Shown: one piece after another, positions 14,795 through 25,620 of the stretch
Numbering within the stretch: position 1 is the stretch's first letter
Layout: each line of letters begins with the position of its first letter
Assembly (NCBI RefSeq): GCF_002733835.1
Contig: NZ_NVWY01000021.1
Location: forward strand, 1 to 33,365
Reading direction: 5' to 3'
Length of the DNA stretch: 33,365 bases
From: Alcanivorax sp.
GTDB taxonomy: Bacteria > Pseudomonadota > Gammaproteobacteria > Pseudomonadales > Alcanivoracaceae
Program-made: the position numbers and the translations under genes
Notes under the pieces: model-generated
Databases searched by the model: none
What the model was told of the DNA's origin: nothing
What the model saw: only the letters and a program-made list of their open reading frames with translations

Positions 14795-15937
14795 ATGACT
14801 GCCCAACAGAAGGTAAATCTGCTCGGCCTTTCTCGCCCGCAAATGGAAGAGTTCTTCCTGACCATGGGGGAGAAAAAATTCCGTGCCCAGCAGGTGCTGA
14901 AATGGATCCACCACCACCAGGCGGATTCCTTTGAGCAAATGACCGATGTGGGTAAGGCATTGCGCCAGAAATTGTCCGAGGTGGCGGAAATCCGCGGCCC
15001 GAAGGTAACCCACGAGAGCATCAGCCGTGACGGCACCCGTAAATGGGTGTTCGAAATGGATAACGGCGGTGCCGTGGAAACCGTATTTATTCCCGATGGT
15101 CGTCGCGGCACCCTGTGTGTTTCATCCCAGGTGGGCTGCGCCGTGGATTGCAGCTTCTGCTCCACTGGCAAACAGGGCTTTCAGCGCGACATGACCAGCG
15201 CCGAGATCATCGGTCAGGTGTGGCAGGCAAGCCGCGCCTTTGGCCCGCGCCGTAACCTGGGTCAGCACCCGATTACCAATGTGGTGATGATGGGTATGGG
15301 CGAGCCGCTGCTTAATTACGACAAGGTGCTTACGGCCATGCGGATCATGAAAGATGATCTGGGCTACGGCATCGGTAAAAAACGTATCACCCTGTCTACC
15401 TCCGGGGTGATTCCGAAGATGAATCAGCTCAGCGAGGATTTGGATGTGTCCCTGGCGGTAAGCCTGCACGCACCCAATGACGAGCTGCGTAACCAGCTGG
15501 TGCCGCTGAACCGCAAGTATCCGCTGAAAGACCTGATGGCGGCCTGCAAGAGTTACAGCAAGAATATTACCCACCGCCATAACACCATCACCATGGAATA
15601 TGTGATGTTGCGGGATGTGAACGACAAGCCGGAACATGCCCGCCAATTGGTTAAACTGCTTAACGGCATTCCCGTGAAGGTTAATCTGATTCCGTTTAAC
15701 CCCTTTCCGCATGCCGGTTATGAGCGGTCACGCAAGAACGATATTTTGGAGTTCCACAAGTACCTGAATGACAATGGAGTAATGACCACGGTCAGGACAA
15801 CGCGCGGCGATGATATTGATGCCGCTTGTGGTCAGTTAGTGGGGCAGGTGAAGGACCGCACCCGGCGCAGTGAGCGCTGGAAGGAATCCATTTTTCACCG
15901 CGCCGAACAAACCGATAACAACACAGCGCAGACCTAA
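14795..15937 (+). CDS. rlmN: Dual-specificity RNA methyltransferase RlmN
   Basis: This 380-aa radical SAM enzyme methylates C2 of A2503 in 23S rRNA and A37 of some tRNAs. The 4Fe-4S binding CxxxCxxC is at Cys115, Cys119 and Cys122 (GCAVDCSFC); the catalytic pair is Cys108 (TLCVSSQ) and the methylated Cys345 (DIDAACGQL), both in register with E. coli. A TTG at 14783 is in frame, but GGAG lies 6 bp before ATG 14795, so I use the latter. Its stop codon shares one base with the pilF start. Confidence 0.96.
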   Translation: MTAQQKVNLLGLSRPQMEEFFLTMGEKKFRAQQVLKWIHHHQADSFEQMTDVGKALRQKLSEVAEIRGPKVTHESISRDGTRKWVFEMDNGGAVETVFIPDGRRGTLCVSSQVGCAVDCSFCSTGKQGFQRDMTSAEIIGQVWQASRAFGPRRNLGQHPITNVVMMGMGEPLLNYDKVLTAMRIMKDDLGYGIGKKRITLSTSGVIPKMNQLSEDLDVSLAVSLHAPNDELRNQLVPLNRKYPLKDLMAACKSYSKNITHRHNTITMEYVMLRDVNDKPEHARQLVKLLNGIPVKVNLIPFNPFPHAGYERSRKNDILEFHKYLNDNGVMTTVRTTRGDDIDAACGQLVGQVKDRTRRSERWKESIFHRAEQTDNNTAQT

Positions 15938-16722
15938 TGAAACGTTTTTTTCAGGTTATTTTTATCCTGTGTTTTGCAGGATTTTTGGCCGCCGGGTGTG
16001 TGACGGTGGACGATGGGCCACAGGTGAAAGTGGATGAAGCGGTAAATAGCCGTGTGGCCGCCGGGCTGCAGTACCTGCAGCAAGGCAGCCCGTCAGAAGC
16101 GCGCCGTCACTTTTCCCGCGCGCTGAGCCTGGATGATGACAGTGCCGTTGCGCACAACGCCATGGCCTTGCTTTATAAGTACGAGCAGGATCCCGCCAAC
16201 GAAGAATACCATTACCGCAAGGCGCTGGATGCGGATCGCCATTACTCCCCGGCGCTGAATAACTACGGCACCTTGCTGTATGGCCGTGGCGAGTACAAGG
16301 AAGCGCTCAAGCATTTCAAGAAAGCCGCTAACGATCCGTCCTATGAAGGTCGCGGCAGCGCCTGGGAAAACATGGGCCGCTGTTACCAGAAACTGGGGAA
16401 CGATGACGATGCTCGCAATGCCTATGTGAAAGCACTGCGCCTGAATCCGCGTTCCGTTCAGCCCAACCTGGAGTTGGCGCAACTGTATTTCGATGAAGAT
16501 CGTGGCCGCCTGGCCTGGGATTATTACCAGCAATATGTACAGCGCACTGGTCGTCAGAGTGCCCGGGCCCTGTGGTTGGGGATTCAACTGTCCAATTCGT
16601 TGGGCTACCGCAACCAGCAATCCAGCTATGAGCTGGCGCTGGATAATTTGTACCGCCGCTCTGGCGAATACCGTCAGTGGCAGGAATGGAAAGCTGAGCA
16701 AGCAAAAGGAGCGCAGCAATGA
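15937..16722 (+). CDS. pilF: PilF/PilW, type IV pilus pilotin lipoprotein
   Basis: This 261-aa outer-membrane lipoprotein helps the PilQ secretin assemble for type IV pili. The signal peptide ends in the lipobox LAAGC with lipidated Cys21. The mature part is a run of TPR repeats (about 40-200), for example YLQQGSPSEARRHFSRALSL, YRKALDADRHYSPALNNYG and YVKALRLNPRSVQPNLELA. It lies between rlmN and rodZ, as in Pseudomonas, with overlaps of 1 and 4 bp. Confidence 0.92.
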   Translation: MKRFFQVIFILCFAGFLAAGCVTVDDGPQVKVDEAVNSRVAAGLQYLQQGSPSEARRHFSRALSLDDDSAVAHNAMALLYKYEQDPANEEYHYRKALDADRHYSPALNNYGTLLYGRGEYKEALKHFKKAANDPSYEGRGSAWENMGRCYQKLGNDDDARNAYVKALRLNPRSVQPNLELAQLYFDEDRGRLAWDYYQQYVQRTGRQSARALWLGIQLSNSLGYRNQQSSYELALDNLYRRSGEYRQWQEWKAEQAKGAQQ

Positions 16723-17624
16723 GCGATGACATGGTGGTATTACCCGGCGAACGTTGTCGCAAAGCCCGTGAAGCCCAGGGCATGACCCAGGCACAGGCGG
16801 CCCAGCGTTTGCACTTGTCGCTGACCTACCTGCAGAGCCTGGATGCGGACGATTACGAGCGCTTGCCGGAAGCGACCTTTGTTAAAGGGTATCTGCGCAA
16901 TTACGCGCGGCTGCTCGGGCTGCCGGCGGATGAAATCGCCAACACCTTCCAGCAAATGGTTAATGACGATGTGTTGGACAAGCCGCTGCAGTTGCCGTCC
17001 ATTGCGCCGCCGCCTTCGGCCTGGCGAAAACCCGTGCTGATCGCACTGGCGCTGGCGGTGCTGGTGGCGCTGTTGTGGGCGCTCTGGCCTGCCAGCGGCG
17101 AATTGCCTGCGCTGCCGGAACAAACGCCGGCGACAGAGCAGGAGGCCGAGCTGGAAAACATGAATGACAGTGTTGGCGCTCAGCCCTCTGGCGGCGCTGT
17201 TGACGGTTTCGGTGGCATGGATTCCGGGGCTGCTCCGGCGAGCGCGGATCTTGACGGCGAAGGCATCACTGACGACGGTATGCAGGATGATGAGACTGAT
17301 GCCAGCTCCGCTAGCGATCCCCAGGCTGATGGCAGCTCGGCTGAGCAGAGCGATGATGGCTCGTCCATGCTCGCGGCTAATGGTCTGGATCGTCTGCTAC
17401 TCAGTTTCACCAGCAATTGCTGGATCAAGGTCACCGATGCCACCGGGCGCACTCTGCGCCAGGGCGAGCAATCCGGTGGCGCATCCCTGATGCTGGATGG
17501 TAAAGCGCCATTCAGCCTGACTCTCGGTAACGCCGGCGCGGTGGACGAGTTGCTGGTCAACGGCAGCGCTGTCACCTTGCCGACGGATTCCCCCGGTAAA
17601 GTTGTGCGAATCTCCGCTCCCTGA
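16719..17624 (+). CDS. rodZ: RodZ, cytoskeletal membrane protein
   Basis: This 301-aa bitopic inner-membrane protein links MreB to the cell-wall elongation machinery. The order is an N-terminal XRE-like helix-turn-helix (about 8-75), a proline-containing linker, one membrane helix (about 104-124), a long acidic Ser/Asp/Gln-rich periplasmic linker (about 130-220) and a C-terminal DUF4115 β-domain (about 225-300, starting near LLLSFTSNCWIKV). The overall plan is that of RodZ rather than a repressor. It overlaps pilF by 4 bp. Confidence 0.93.
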   Translation: MSDDMVVLPGERCRKAREAQGMTQAQAAQRLHLSLTYLQSLDADDYERLPEATFVKGYLRNYARLLGLPADEIANTFQQMVNDDVLDKPLQLPSIAPPPSAWRKPVLIALALAVLVALLWALWPASGELPALPEQTPATEQEAELENMNDSVGAQPSGGAVDGFGGMDSGAAPASADLDGEGITDDGMQDDETDASSASDPQADGSSAEQSDDGSSMLAANGLDRLLLSFTSNCWIKVTDATGRTLRQGEQSGGASLMLDGKAPFSLTLGNAGAVDELLVNGSAVTLPTDSPGKVVRISAP

Positions 17625-17645
17625 TTCGCGAGGGTAGAAAACACC

Positions 17646-18764
17646 ATGGAACCGGAAGTTAAAATCCAACGTCGTAAAACCCGCCAAATCATGGTGGGGA
17701 ATGTCCCTGTCGGTGGCGATGCCCCGATCTCCGTACAAAGCATGACCAATACCGAAACCTGTGATGTGGACGCCACCGTTGGCCAGATCCGCCGTTTACA
17801 GGATGCCGGTGTGGATATCGTGCGGGTGTCGGTGCCGTCCATGGATGCCGCCGAGGCTTTTGGCAAAATTCGCAAGCAGGTGGATGTGCCGTTGGTGGCG
17901 GATATCCATTACGACTACAAGATTGCCTTGGCGGTGGCTGAGCAGGGTGTGGATTGCCTGCGTATCAACCCCGGCAATATTGGCCGCGAAGACCGTATCA
18001 AGGCAGTGATTCAGTGCGCCAAGGACAAGGGATTACCAATCCGTATCGGCGTGAACGCCGGCTCCCTGGAAAAAGAATTACAGCGTAAATACGGCGAGCC
18101 CACGTCCGACGCCCTGGTGGAATCCGCCATGCGCCATGCGGACATTCTCGACCGCTATGATTTTCAGGACTTCAAGGTCAGTGTGAAGGCCTCCAACGTC
18201 TTCATGACCCTTCAGGCCTACCGCAAGCTGTCTGCCCAGCTGGAGCAGCCCCTACACCTGGGTGTCACCGAAGCGGGGACCTTCCGTTCCGGCACAGTGA
18301 AATCCGCCGTGGCGCTGGGTTCACTGCTCATGGAAGGCATCGGCGATACCATCCGCATTTCCCTGGCCGCCGACCCGGTGGAAGAAGTGCGGGTCGGTTT
18401 TGATATTCTGAAAAGCCTGAACCTGCGCAAGAAAGGCGTAAACATTATTGCCTGCCCCAGCTGTTCACGACAAAACTTTGATGTGATCAAGACCGTGAAC
18501 GAGCTGGAAGCGCGACTGGAAGACATCAACGAATCCGTTGATCTGGCGGTGATTGGTTGCCTGGTAAATGGCCCGGGCGAAGCCCGTGAGGTGGATGTGG
18601 GCCTCACCGGTGGCACGCCCAATAATCTGGCCTACCGCGACGGTGAAAAAAGCCATCACATCACCGCTGATGATCTGGTCGACGAGCTTGAGCGAATGGT
18701 GCGCGCCAAAGTCAAGAAACAGCGAGAAGATGAAGAGAGGGGCATTATTGCCCGTAGTGAATAG
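17646..18764 (+). CDS. ispG: 4-hydroxy-3-methylbut-2-enyl diphosphate synthase IspG
   Basis: This 372-aa 4Fe-4S enzyme makes HMBPP in the MEP isoprenoid pathway. Cluster ligands Cys270, Cys273 and Cys305 and Glu312 ([13 protein letters not shown] and [10 protein letters not shown]) keep the E. coli numbering. It starts with a TIM barrel showing ISVQSMTNT and LRINPGNIG. As an Fe-S enzyme it depends on the suf/isc genes of the same window. It follows rodZ by 21 bp in the conserved order. Confidence 0.97.
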   Translation: MEPEVKIQRRKTRQIMVGNVPVGGDAPISVQSMTNTETCDVDATVGQIRRLQDAGVDIVRVSVPSMDAAEAFGKIRKQVDVPLVADIHYDYKIALAVAEQGVDCLRINPGNIGREDRIKAVIQCAKDKGLPIRIGVNAGSLEKELQRKYGEPTSDALVESAMRHADILDRYDFQDFKVSVKASNVFMTLQAYRKLSAQLEQPLHLGVTEAGTFRSGTVKSAVALGSLLMEGIGDTIRISLAADPVEEVRVGFDILKSLNLRKKGVNIIACPSCSRQNFDVIKTVNELEARLEDINESVDLAVIGCLVNGPGEAREVDVGLTGGTPNNLAYRDGEKSHHITADDLVDELERMVRAKVKKQREDEERGIIARSE

Positions 18765-18843
18765 ACGGCGTGGGATCTTGGTCGGGCGTGGATTAGCGTC
18801 CGGTGCCAGGTGTCCAGCGTTCTGCGTTTTTTAAGGAAATTCT

Positions 18844-20130
18844 GTGAGCAAGGCAGTCAATAAAAAGGTCACCTCCATCCGCGGGATGAACGATATCCTG
18901 CCGGAACAGACGGGGCTGTGGCAGTGGCTGGAAGCAAAAGTGGGGGCGGTGCTGGCCAGCTATGGCTACCAGGAAATCCGTATGCCCATCGTGGAGCAGA
19001 CCGATCTGTTCAAGCGCAGCATCGGTGAGGTGACCGATATCGTCGAAAAGGAAATGTACACCTTCGATGATCGTAACGGCGACAGCCTGACCCTGCGTCC
19101 GGAAGGCACGGCCAGCTGTGTGCGTGCTTGTGAGCAGCATGGCCTGTTGTACAACCAGACCCAGCGGTTGTGGTACACCGGCCCCATGTTCCGCCACGAG
19201 CGTCCCCAGGCCGGTCGTTATCGCCAGTTCCACCAGATTGGAGTGGAAACCTTCGGCATGACCGGCCCGGATATCGATGCTGAAGTCATCCTGCTTACTG
19301 CACGTCTGTGGAAAGCCCTGGGCCTGGCCGACAAGGTCACGCTGGAGCTGAACTCCCTGGGTGACAGTGCGGACCGGTCGCGCTATCGCGATGCGCTGGT
19401 GGATTATCTGAAAACACACTTTGATGCCCTGGATGGGGACTCCCAGAAGCGTCTGGAGCGCAGCCCGCTGCGCGTGCTCGACAGCAAGGACCCTGGCACC
19501 CGCGAGGTACTCAAGGATGCGCCGCAGCTGGCCGATTACCTGAATGACGAGGCTGTCGCCCATTTTGAAGGGCTGAAAGCCTTGCTCGATGCCAGTGGCA
19601 TTGCTTATAAAGTGAACCCGTATCTGGTGCGCGGGCTGGATTATTACGGCAAGACCGTTTTCGAGTGGGTCACCGATGCCCTCGGCGCCCAGGGCACCGT
19701 CTGTGCCGGCGGTCGCTACGACGGGCTGGTGGAGCAGTTGGGCGGCAAGCCGACCCCGGCGGTGGGCTTCGCCATGGGGGTCGAGCGGCTGATTTTGCTT
19801 ATCGAGCAGGAAAAGCCGGAACTGTCGGCGCCGGTGGACGTCTATGTGATGGCCATGGGGGATGTATTGGCATCCACCATGGCATTGTCCGAACAGCTTC
19901 GCGATGCCTTGCCCGGCCGTGCAATCCAGTTGCACTGCGGTGGTGGCAGCTTCAAAAGCCAGATGAAAAAAGCCGATCGCAGCGGTGCCGCGGTGGCCTT
20001 GATTATCGGCGAGGATGAACTGGCCAGTAACAGTGTTATGGTCAAACCCCTGCGTGGCCAGGGCGAGCAGCAGCAAGTATCCCGGGATCAGGTTGCCAGT
20101 GAGCTGGTAGCGCTCCTGGCGGACAATTAA
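18844..20130 (+). CDS. hisS: Histidyl-tRNA synthetase
   Basis: This 428-aa class II synthetase charges tRNA-His. Motifs: [10 protein letters not shown] near the start; motif 2 [19 protein letters not shown]; the histidine-specific [15 protein letters not shown] and [13 protein letters not shown]; motif 3 [11 protein letters not shown]; and a C-terminal anticodon-binding domain (about 330-428). It starts with GTG, with AAGGAA upstream. An 80-bp gap containing degenerate GTCC/GCGTC repeats separates it from ispG. Confidence 0.97.
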   Translation: MSKAVNKKVTSIRGMNDILPEQTGLWQWLEAKVGAVLASYGYQEIRMPIVEQTDLFKRSIGEVTDIVEKEMYTFDDRNGDSLTLRPEGTASCVRACEQHGLLYNQTQRLWYTGPMFRHERPQAGRYRQFHQIGVETFGMTGPDIDAEVILLTARLWKALGLADKVTLELNSLGDSADRSRYRDALVDYLKTHFDALDGDSQKRLERSPLRVLDSKDPGTREVLKDAPQLADYLNDEAVAHFEGLKALLDASGIAYKVNPYLVRGLDYYGKTVFEWVTDALGAQGTVCAGGRYDGLVEQLGGKPTPAVGFAMGVERLILLIEQEKPELSAPVDVYVMAMGDVLASTMALSEQLRDALPGRAIQLHCGGGSFKSQMKKADRSGAAVALIIGEDELASNSVMVKPLRGQGEQQQVSRDQVASELVALLADN

Positions 20131-20147
20131 TAAGAAAGGAGAGCAGG

Positions 20148-20783
20148 GTGGCAGATTACATGCGCGATGAAGAGGAACAGGCGGAGCTGCTTAAAGAGTG
20201 GTGGCAGAAGAACGGTACCGCCGCGATTATTACCGTGGTACTGGCCGTGGCAGCCCTGATTGGCTGGCGTGAGTGGCAAGGCCATCAAGGGGAGCAGTCC
20301 TCCGAAGCGTCCAGGCAGTATCAGGTGTTGGTGGAATCGCTGACCGCACAGCAAGTGGATGAAGCGGCAGTGAACAAACAGGCGCAAGCCCTGAAAGAGG
20401 ATTTCCCCGGCAGCGCCTATGCGGACTATGCCAGCCTGGCCCAGGCGCGCCTGGCGGTACAGGCGGGCGAGTACGATAAAGCCGCTTCCCTGCTGCAAGA
20501 TGTGGCTGACGACGGCGCCACCGATGCGCTGACTTACACGGCACGTCTGCGCCTGGTGCGTGTGTTGCTGCAGCAGCAGGCCTACGATAAAGCCGCCGCC
20601 GAGCTCGATCACAGCTTCCCGGCTGCCTTTAATGGCATGGCGCTGGAGCTGCGTGGCGACCTGGCAAAAGCCCGTGACGACCAGCAGGCCGCCACAGAGG
20701 CGTATACCCAGGCGCTGGAAACCCTGCAGGACAACGGTGAAAAAGACCGTGTGCAGATGAAACTGGATGACCTGAAGAGCTAA
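20148..20783 (+). CDS. yfgM: YfgM, membrane-anchored TPR protein (SecYEG/PpiD ancillary)
   Basis: This 211-aa protein has a short acidic cytoplasmic N-terminus, one membrane helix (about 24-40) and a periplasmic TPR-like domain (about 50-205). In E. coli YfgM associates with PpiD at the Sec translocon and affects envelope stress. Start GTG 20148 follows AAAGGAG; an in-frame ATG four codons later (MRDEEEQ) is a possible alternative. It sits between hisS and bamB as expected and ends exactly where bamB begins. Confidence 0.9.
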   Translation: MADYMRDEEEQAELLKEWWQKNGTAAIITVVLAVAALIGWREWQGHQGEQSSEASRQYQVLVESLTAQQVDEAAVNKQAQALKEDFPGSAYADYASLAQARLAVQAGEYDKAASLLQDVADDGATDALTYTARLRLVRVLLQQQAYDKAAAELDHSFPAAFNGMALELRGDLAKARDDQQAATEAYTQALETLQDNGEKDRVQMKLDDLKS

Positions 20784-21926
20784 ATGAAATATTTCCTTCT
20801 CCCCTTCGCACTGGCCAGCCTGTTGCTGGCCGGTTGTAGCTCCAACCCGAATGCCATTGAGCCCAATGACTTGCCGGATTTTGATGCCAGCTACAAGGTA
20901 AAACGGCTCTGGAAAGAAGGTGTGGGCAACGGGGTGGAAGACAGCCAGCTGACCCTGCGCCCGGCCGTTACCCAGCAACAGGTATTTGCCGGTGATGTGT
21001 TCGGTGAGGTGTATGCCATCAGCCGTGACAAGGGCAAGCGCCAGTGGCGGGTGAAAACCGAAGATCGTATCGGCGGCGGTTTTTACGCCGGTTACGGCAT
21101 GGTGCTCTATGGCACCCGTGAAGGCATGGCTGTGGCCCTGTCCATGGAAACGGGTGAAGAGCTGTGGCGTACCCAGCTTTCCGGTGAAGCGCTGGCGATC
21201 CCCAACAGCAACGGCACCATCGCCGTATTCCAGACCCAGGATGGCCATGTAACGGCGCTGGACGCCACTACGGGGGATCAGGTGTGGGATTATGAAACCC
21301 CGGTGCCCACCCTGACCCTGCGTGGCCTGGCCCAGCCTGCCATTGCGGATGGGCGTGTGTATGCCGGTTTTGCCAATGCCAAGCTGGCGGCCCTGGACGT
21401 TGAGACCGGCGTGCCCGCCTGGGAGCAGCGTATTGCCGAACCCACCGGCCGCTCCGAGCTCGATCGTCTCACCGATGTGGATGGCAACATGATCGTGGAA
21501 GGTGGCGGGGTTTTCGCCGTGGCTTTCCAGGGCAAGCTGGGCGTGGCGGACCAGATTAATGGCCGTCAGTACTGGGGCAAGGAAATGTCCAGTGCCCAGG
21601 TGATTAGTGCCAGCGGTGGTCGCTTGTTTGTGGCGGATGATGTTGGTGTGGTGCGGTCCGTGGACCAGCGCACCGGTAGCGTGCTCTGGCAGCAAGACAA
21701 GCTGTACGGCCGCCGACTGACCGGCACTGCCGTGCAGGGCGACCTGATGGTGGTGGGTGATTTTGAAGGCTACCTGCACTGGATGGATGCGGATGACGGC
21801 ACCCTGGTGGCCCGTAAGAAGCACGACGGTGACGGCTTTGCGGGTACCCCGGTCAGCTATGAAGACACCCTTTATGTGTTGAGTTACGACGGCAAACTGG
21901 CGGCCTACACGGTGCGCCCCAAATAA
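20784..21926 (+). CDS. bamB: BamB, outer membrane assembly lipoprotein
   Basis: This 380-aa lipoprotein of the BAM complex helps fold β-barrel outer-membrane proteins. The signal peptide ends with LLAGC and lipidated Cys18. The mature part is an eight-bladed PQQ-like propeller, with blade signatures such as RVKTEDRIGGG, ALDATTGDQVWDYETP, AALDVETGVPAWEQRI and SVDQRTGSVLWQ. It starts directly after the yfgM stop and is followed by a good terminator, so it probably ends the operon. Confidence 0.96.
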   Translation: MKYFLLPFALASLLLAGCSSNPNAIEPNDLPDFDASYKVKRLWKEGVGNGVEDSQLTLRPAVTQQQVFAGDVFGEVYAISRDKGKRQWRVKTEDRIGGGFYAGYGMVLYGTREGMAVALSMETGEELWRTQLSGEALAIPNSNGTIAVFQTQDGHVTALDATTGDQVWDYETPVPTLTLRGLAQPAIADGRVYAGFANAKLAALDVETGVPAWEQRIAEPTGRSELDRLTDVDGNMIVEGGGVFAVAFQGKLGVADQINGRQYWGKEMSSAQVISASGGRLFVADDVGVVRSVDQRTGSVLWQQDKLYGRRLTGTAVQGDLMVVGDFEGYLHWMDADDGTLVARKKHDGDGFAGTPVSYEDTLYVLSYDGKLAAYTVRPK

Positions 21927-21949
21927 CCGGTCCGGTTTCTCGATACCTG

Positions 21950-21977
21950 AAAAATCTGCGCCCCGCGCAGATTTTTT
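21950..21977 (+). terminator. Rho-independent terminator after bamB
   Basis: An 11-bp stem (21950-21960 with 21966-21976) encloses a CCCCG loop and ends in a T-run. It separates the bamB operon from der. Confidence 0.88.
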
Positions 21978-22034
21978 CGTTTGAATCCCCCTTTGGCGTT
22001 ACCATAGCGCCGTTGAAACCTCGTTGAGATGACT

Positions 22035-23444
22035 ATGAAGCCGGTAATCGCCCTGGTGGGGCGGCCCAATGTGGGCAAATCCACACTCTTCAACCGACTG
22101 ACCCGTACCCGGGATGCCCTGGTGGCCGATTTCCCGGGGCTTACCCGTGACCGCAAATACGGGGATGGCCAGCTGGGCGGCTATTTGTACACGGTGGTGG
22201 ATACCGGCGGTATCGGCGAGAACGATGACGGCATCGATGTGCCGATGACCAGTCAATCCCTGCAGGCCGTGGGCGAAGCCGATGTGGTGTTGTTTATGGT
22301 GGACGGCCGTGCCGGCCTGACCGCCGCCGATGAACAGATTGCCAGCGAGTTGCGCAAGCTGCCCAAACCTACCTACCTGATCGTCAACAAGACCGATGGT
22401 GTGGACGCGGATTCGGCCATGTCCGAGTTTTTTGCGCTGGGCCTTACCGAGGTGCTGCCGATCGCGGCGGCCCATGGTCGCGGTGTGACCAGCATGATCG
22501 AGCATATTCTGGAAGGGTTTACGGATCTGGAGCTGCTGCCGGAAGGCGAACATCGCACCTCCAAGAAGCCCGGCGAAGACAGCATTCGTGTGGCCGTGCT
22601 GGGGCGCCCCAATGTGGGCAAATCCACCCTGATCAACCGCATGCTCGGCGAAGAACGGGTGGTGGTGTTCGACCATGCCGGGACCACACGGGACTCCATT
22701 GAGGTGCCATTCGAGCGCATGGGGCGCGCCTATACCCTGATCGACACCGCCGGGGTCCGGCGGCGCGGTAAAGTCTACGAAATGGTCGAGAAGTTTTCCG
22801 TGATCAAGGCGTTGCAGGCCATGGAAGCGGCCCAGGTGGTCGTGGTGGTCATCGATGCCCGCGAAGGCATTACCGACCAGGACCTGCACCTGTTGGGCTA
22901 TGCCCTGGACAGCGGTCGAGCTCTGATGATCGCGGTGAACAAGTGGGATGGTTTGGAAGCGGACCATAAAGAGCGGGTGCGGGTGAATCTGGGGCGACGG
23001 CTGGAGTTCGCCCCCTGGGTGAAGATCAAGTTTATTTCTGCACTGCATGGCACCGGGGTGGGGGACCTCTGGGGCATGGTGGAGCAGGCCTGGGACAGCG
23101 CCTTTATCAAGATCGGCACCAACGAACTGACCCGGATGATGGAAGAAATCACCAACGGTCATCCGCCACCGCGCAATGGGCGCTTTCGCGCAAAATTGCG
23201 TTATGCTCACCTGGGCGGTAACAATCCGCCGACGCTGGTGCTGCATGGCAACCGCACGGAAGCCCTGCCTGCCAGCTACAAGAAGTTTCTGGAAAACCGT
23301 TTCCGCGAACTGCTTAAACTGGAAGGCACGCCGATCCGGCTGGAATTCAAGTCCGGTACGAATCCGTATGAAGGGCGCAAAAATGTGCTCACCGATCGCC
23401 AGGTGCATAAGCGCAAACGGATGATCAAGCGAATGAAAAAATAA
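22035..23444 (+). CDS. der: Ribosome-assembly GTPase Der (EngA)
   Basis: This 469-aa protein has two tandem GTPase domains and a C-terminal KH-like domain and acts in 50S subunit biogenesis. Both P-loops read GRPNVGKST (first at 9-17; second after VAVL at about 190). NKTDG and NKWDG are the G4 motifs, and [13 protein letters not shown] is the second switch region. I prefer ATG 22035 (MKPVIALVG) over the ATG 22029 because the only GAG Shine-Dalgarno is adjacent to 22029 but well spaced for 22035. The basic tail [15 protein letters not shown] is typical. Confidence 0.96.
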   Translation: MKPVIALVGRPNVGKSTLFNRLTRTRDALVADFPGLTRDRKYGDGQLGGYLYTVVDTGGIGENDDGIDVPMTSQSLQAVGEADVVLFMVDGRAGLTAADEQIASELRKLPKPTYLIVNKTDGVDADSAMSEFFALGLTEVLPIAAAHGRGVTSMIEHILEGFTDLELLPEGEHRTSKKPGEDSIRVAVLGRPNVGKSTLINRMLGEERVVVFDHAGTTRDSIEVPFERMGRAYTLIDTAGVRRRGKVYEMVEKFSVIKALQAMEAAQVVVVVIDAREGITDQDLHLLGYALDSGRALMIAVNKWDGLEADHKERVRVNLGRRLEFAPWVKIKFISALHGTGVGDLWGMVEQAWDSAFIKIGTNELTRMMEEITNGHPPPRNGRFRAKLRYAHLGGNNPPTLVLHGNRTEALPASYKKFLENRFRELLKLEGTPIRLEFKSGTNPYEGRKNVLTDRQVHKRKRMIKRMKK

Positions 23445-23498
23445 CCTGCCTCGCTGAGCAAGGAAGGAGGCCGGGGCAGGCAACACGGAGGATGCGTT

Positions 23499-25616
23499 AT
23501 CAAACGCTGGGGGTATTGGGGGATAGCCGGTTGTTTAGGCGTGTTTTGCGCGTCTGCGCAAGCGATAGAACCAATGATGGAACCGGCCCAGCAGCCCGCC
23601 ATGGTTCTTACCCCTGCCCGCGTGAGTCAGCCTCAATCCGAGGCCCCTGCCAGTGTCACAGTGATTGACCGCACGCTGATCGAAGCCAGCGGTGCCCGCG
23701 AGCTGTATGAAGTCCTGAAACTGGTCCCGGGTATGGCTGCGGTGAAGGTGGACGGCAATGTCCCTTCGGTAGCCTACCACCCCACCCAGGCCCGCGATCA
23801 GCGGCGCATGCTGGTGTTGCTTGATGGTCGCAGTCAGTATCAGCCGGGCCTGTCCCGGGTGAGCTGGAACGACATGCCGGTGGATATCCGCGATGTGGAA
23901 CGTATTGAGGTTACCCGTGGTCCGGCGGCTGCCGCGTATGGTGCCAACGCTTTCACTGCCGTGATCAACATTATTACCCGTGACCCACGGGATATCAGCA
24001 AGAGCGGCGTGACCGTACAGGGCGGCAATAATGGTATCCGCGATGCGCATCTGCTTGGTGTTCACCGGCTGGAAAACGGGGCGCTGCGTGCTTCCGTGTC
24101 GCGACGGGCAGATAACGGCTATGACGAGCCCTTCGAAGGCGAGAGCCTGCCGGATGGCAAGCGCATTGAGACGCTCAACACCGAGTGGGTCTGGGACGCA
24201 GATGCCCGCAATACGCTCATGGTGCAGGCCGGTGGTAGCCGCAGCCGCCTGGAGCGCCAGCAGGAAGCGGGTGTTGCCGATATTGGCGAATACCAGGGCG
24301 ACCCGGTGCAGAAAGGCGAGCGGGCATTTGTGTCGCTGCAATGGCAGCACAATTTCAGCCGGACCCATCAGCTGCAGGTCCATACTTACGGCCAGTACAA
24401 TCAGGAAATCACCGACTTTAATGTCTGTTATCGGGACCCTGTGACCGGCCAGACCGGGCCCGGGGGCGGCCTGTTCTTCAGTCAGGAACTGCGCGATTTG
24501 TATTTGCAGAATGGCAGCGACATGGGGGCGACTTTTGCGGCCTTTCCGGCGGATGCCGATGCCACTAACCGTTATCTGACCTTGCAGGGTGCCGGTGCGC
24601 CTTTCTGTGCCGGCAGTGAGCTGGATATTCAGGAGGTGCGTTATGACCTGGAAATTCAGGATACCCTGCAGCTGACTCGCTGGGCACGACTGGTCAGTGG
24701 GGCAGAAATCCGCCATGACCGGGTACAGTCCGACAGCTATCTGGGGGGCACGCAAGACAATATCAGCTACCGTTTTTTTGGCAATCTGGCGCTGGATGTT
24801 CTTGATCCGGTAACGGTTAACCTGGGCGGCTATTGGGAGCGAGACCAGATCAGCGGTGATCATTTCAGCCCCCGCGCCGGCGTTAACTGGCGGCTGCTCC
24901 CGGGCCACCATCTGCGTTATGTGTATTCCGAAGCGCTGCGCACACCGGATATCTATGAAGAGCGTGCCAATATCAATATTCAGGCGCAAACCCTGTCACC
25001 GCCGTTTGCGGATAATACCAAGGCGTTGCTGGGCTGGGCGCCGGCGTACTTTTTTGTGACCCAGCAAAGCCCTGGCACTTTTGAGCCGGAGCGCATCCGT
25101 TCCTGGGAGGTTGGCTATTACGGGCAGTTTTCTGCGATAGAACTGGATGTGCGCTATTTTCAGGAAAGCCTGACGAACCTGCTGAGCACGGCACTCAATC
25201 CGTTTGAATTTGAACCGAGCAACGAAGGGTGGGTCAACCATCAGGGCACAGAAGCCCAGCTCTCCTGGCGCCCGAGTGTATCGCATTTATTCCGTGTTAC
25301 CGGCGCCCACATTCACACCGACACTAACGTGAAGACCGAGCGGCGTCTGGCTGCCCGGGATTCTGGCAGTGCCCTGTGGTCGTGGCAGTTCAGCCGCCAA
25401 TGGGCGTTTTCATCCGCGTATTATCTGTCCAATGATTATAACGATAACGTTTTTGAGCGTGCGGACGTGCAGCTCCGCTTTCGCCACCGTGCCGGCCCCA
25501 CGGAGCTGGAATGGCGGGCAGTTGTTCAGCATGGGCTCAATAAGGCCCCGGTGGTTTTTGCAGAGAATCACTACCAGCAAGATCGAATGTGGCTGGGTGT
25601 GACGGTGAGGATATAG
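23499..25616 (+). CDS. TonB-dependent outer membrane receptor (ATC start?)
   Basis: The product is about 705 aa if read from 23499. The plug domain (about 45-160) has SVTVIDRTLIEASGARELYE and VERIEVTRGPAAAAYGANAF; the rest is a β-barrel ending in WLGVTVRI. The first standard start, GTG 23541, would remove most of the signal peptide. In-frame codons from 23499 encode a convincing one (IKRWGYWGIAGCLGVFCA, cleavage near AQA), and GGAGG lies 7 bp before the ATC at 23499. Either ATC is the start, or ATG mutated to ATC. The ligand is unknown. It leads an apparent operon with the next two genes. Confidence 0.85.
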   Translation: MKRWGYWGIAGCLGVFCASAQAIEPMMEPAQQPAMVLTPARVSQPQSEAPASVTVIDRTLIEASGARELYEVLKLVPGMAAVKVDGNVPSVAYHPTQARDQRRMLVLLDGRSQYQPGLSRVSWNDMPVDIRDVERIEVTRGPAAAAYGANAFTAVINIITRDPRDISKSGVTVQGGNNGIRDAHLLGVHRLENGALRASVSRRADNGYDEPFEGESLPDGKRIETLNTEWVWDADARNTLMVQAGGSRSRLERQQEAGVADIGEYQGDPVQKGERAFVSLQWQHNFSRTHQLQVHTYGQYNQEITDFNVCYRDPVTGQTGPGGGLFFSQELRDLYLQNGSDMGATFAAFPADADATNRYLTLQGAGAPFCAGSELDIQEVRYDLEIQDTLQLTRWARLVSGAEIRHDRVQSDSYLGGTQDNISYRFFGNLALDVLDPVTVNLGGYWERDQISGDHFSPRAGVNWRLLPGHHLRYVYSEALRTPDIYEERANINIQAQTLSPPFADNTKALLGWAPAYFFVTQQSPGTFEPERIRSWEVGYYGQFSAIELDVRYFQESLTNLLSTALNPFEFEPSNEGWVNHQGTEAQLSWRPSVSHLFRVTGAHIHTDTNVKTERRLAARDSGSALWSWQFSRQWAFSSAYYLSNDYNDNVFERADVQLRFRHRAGPTELEWRAVVQHGLNKAPVVFAENHYQQDRMWLGVTVRI

Positions 25617-25620
25617 CCGG

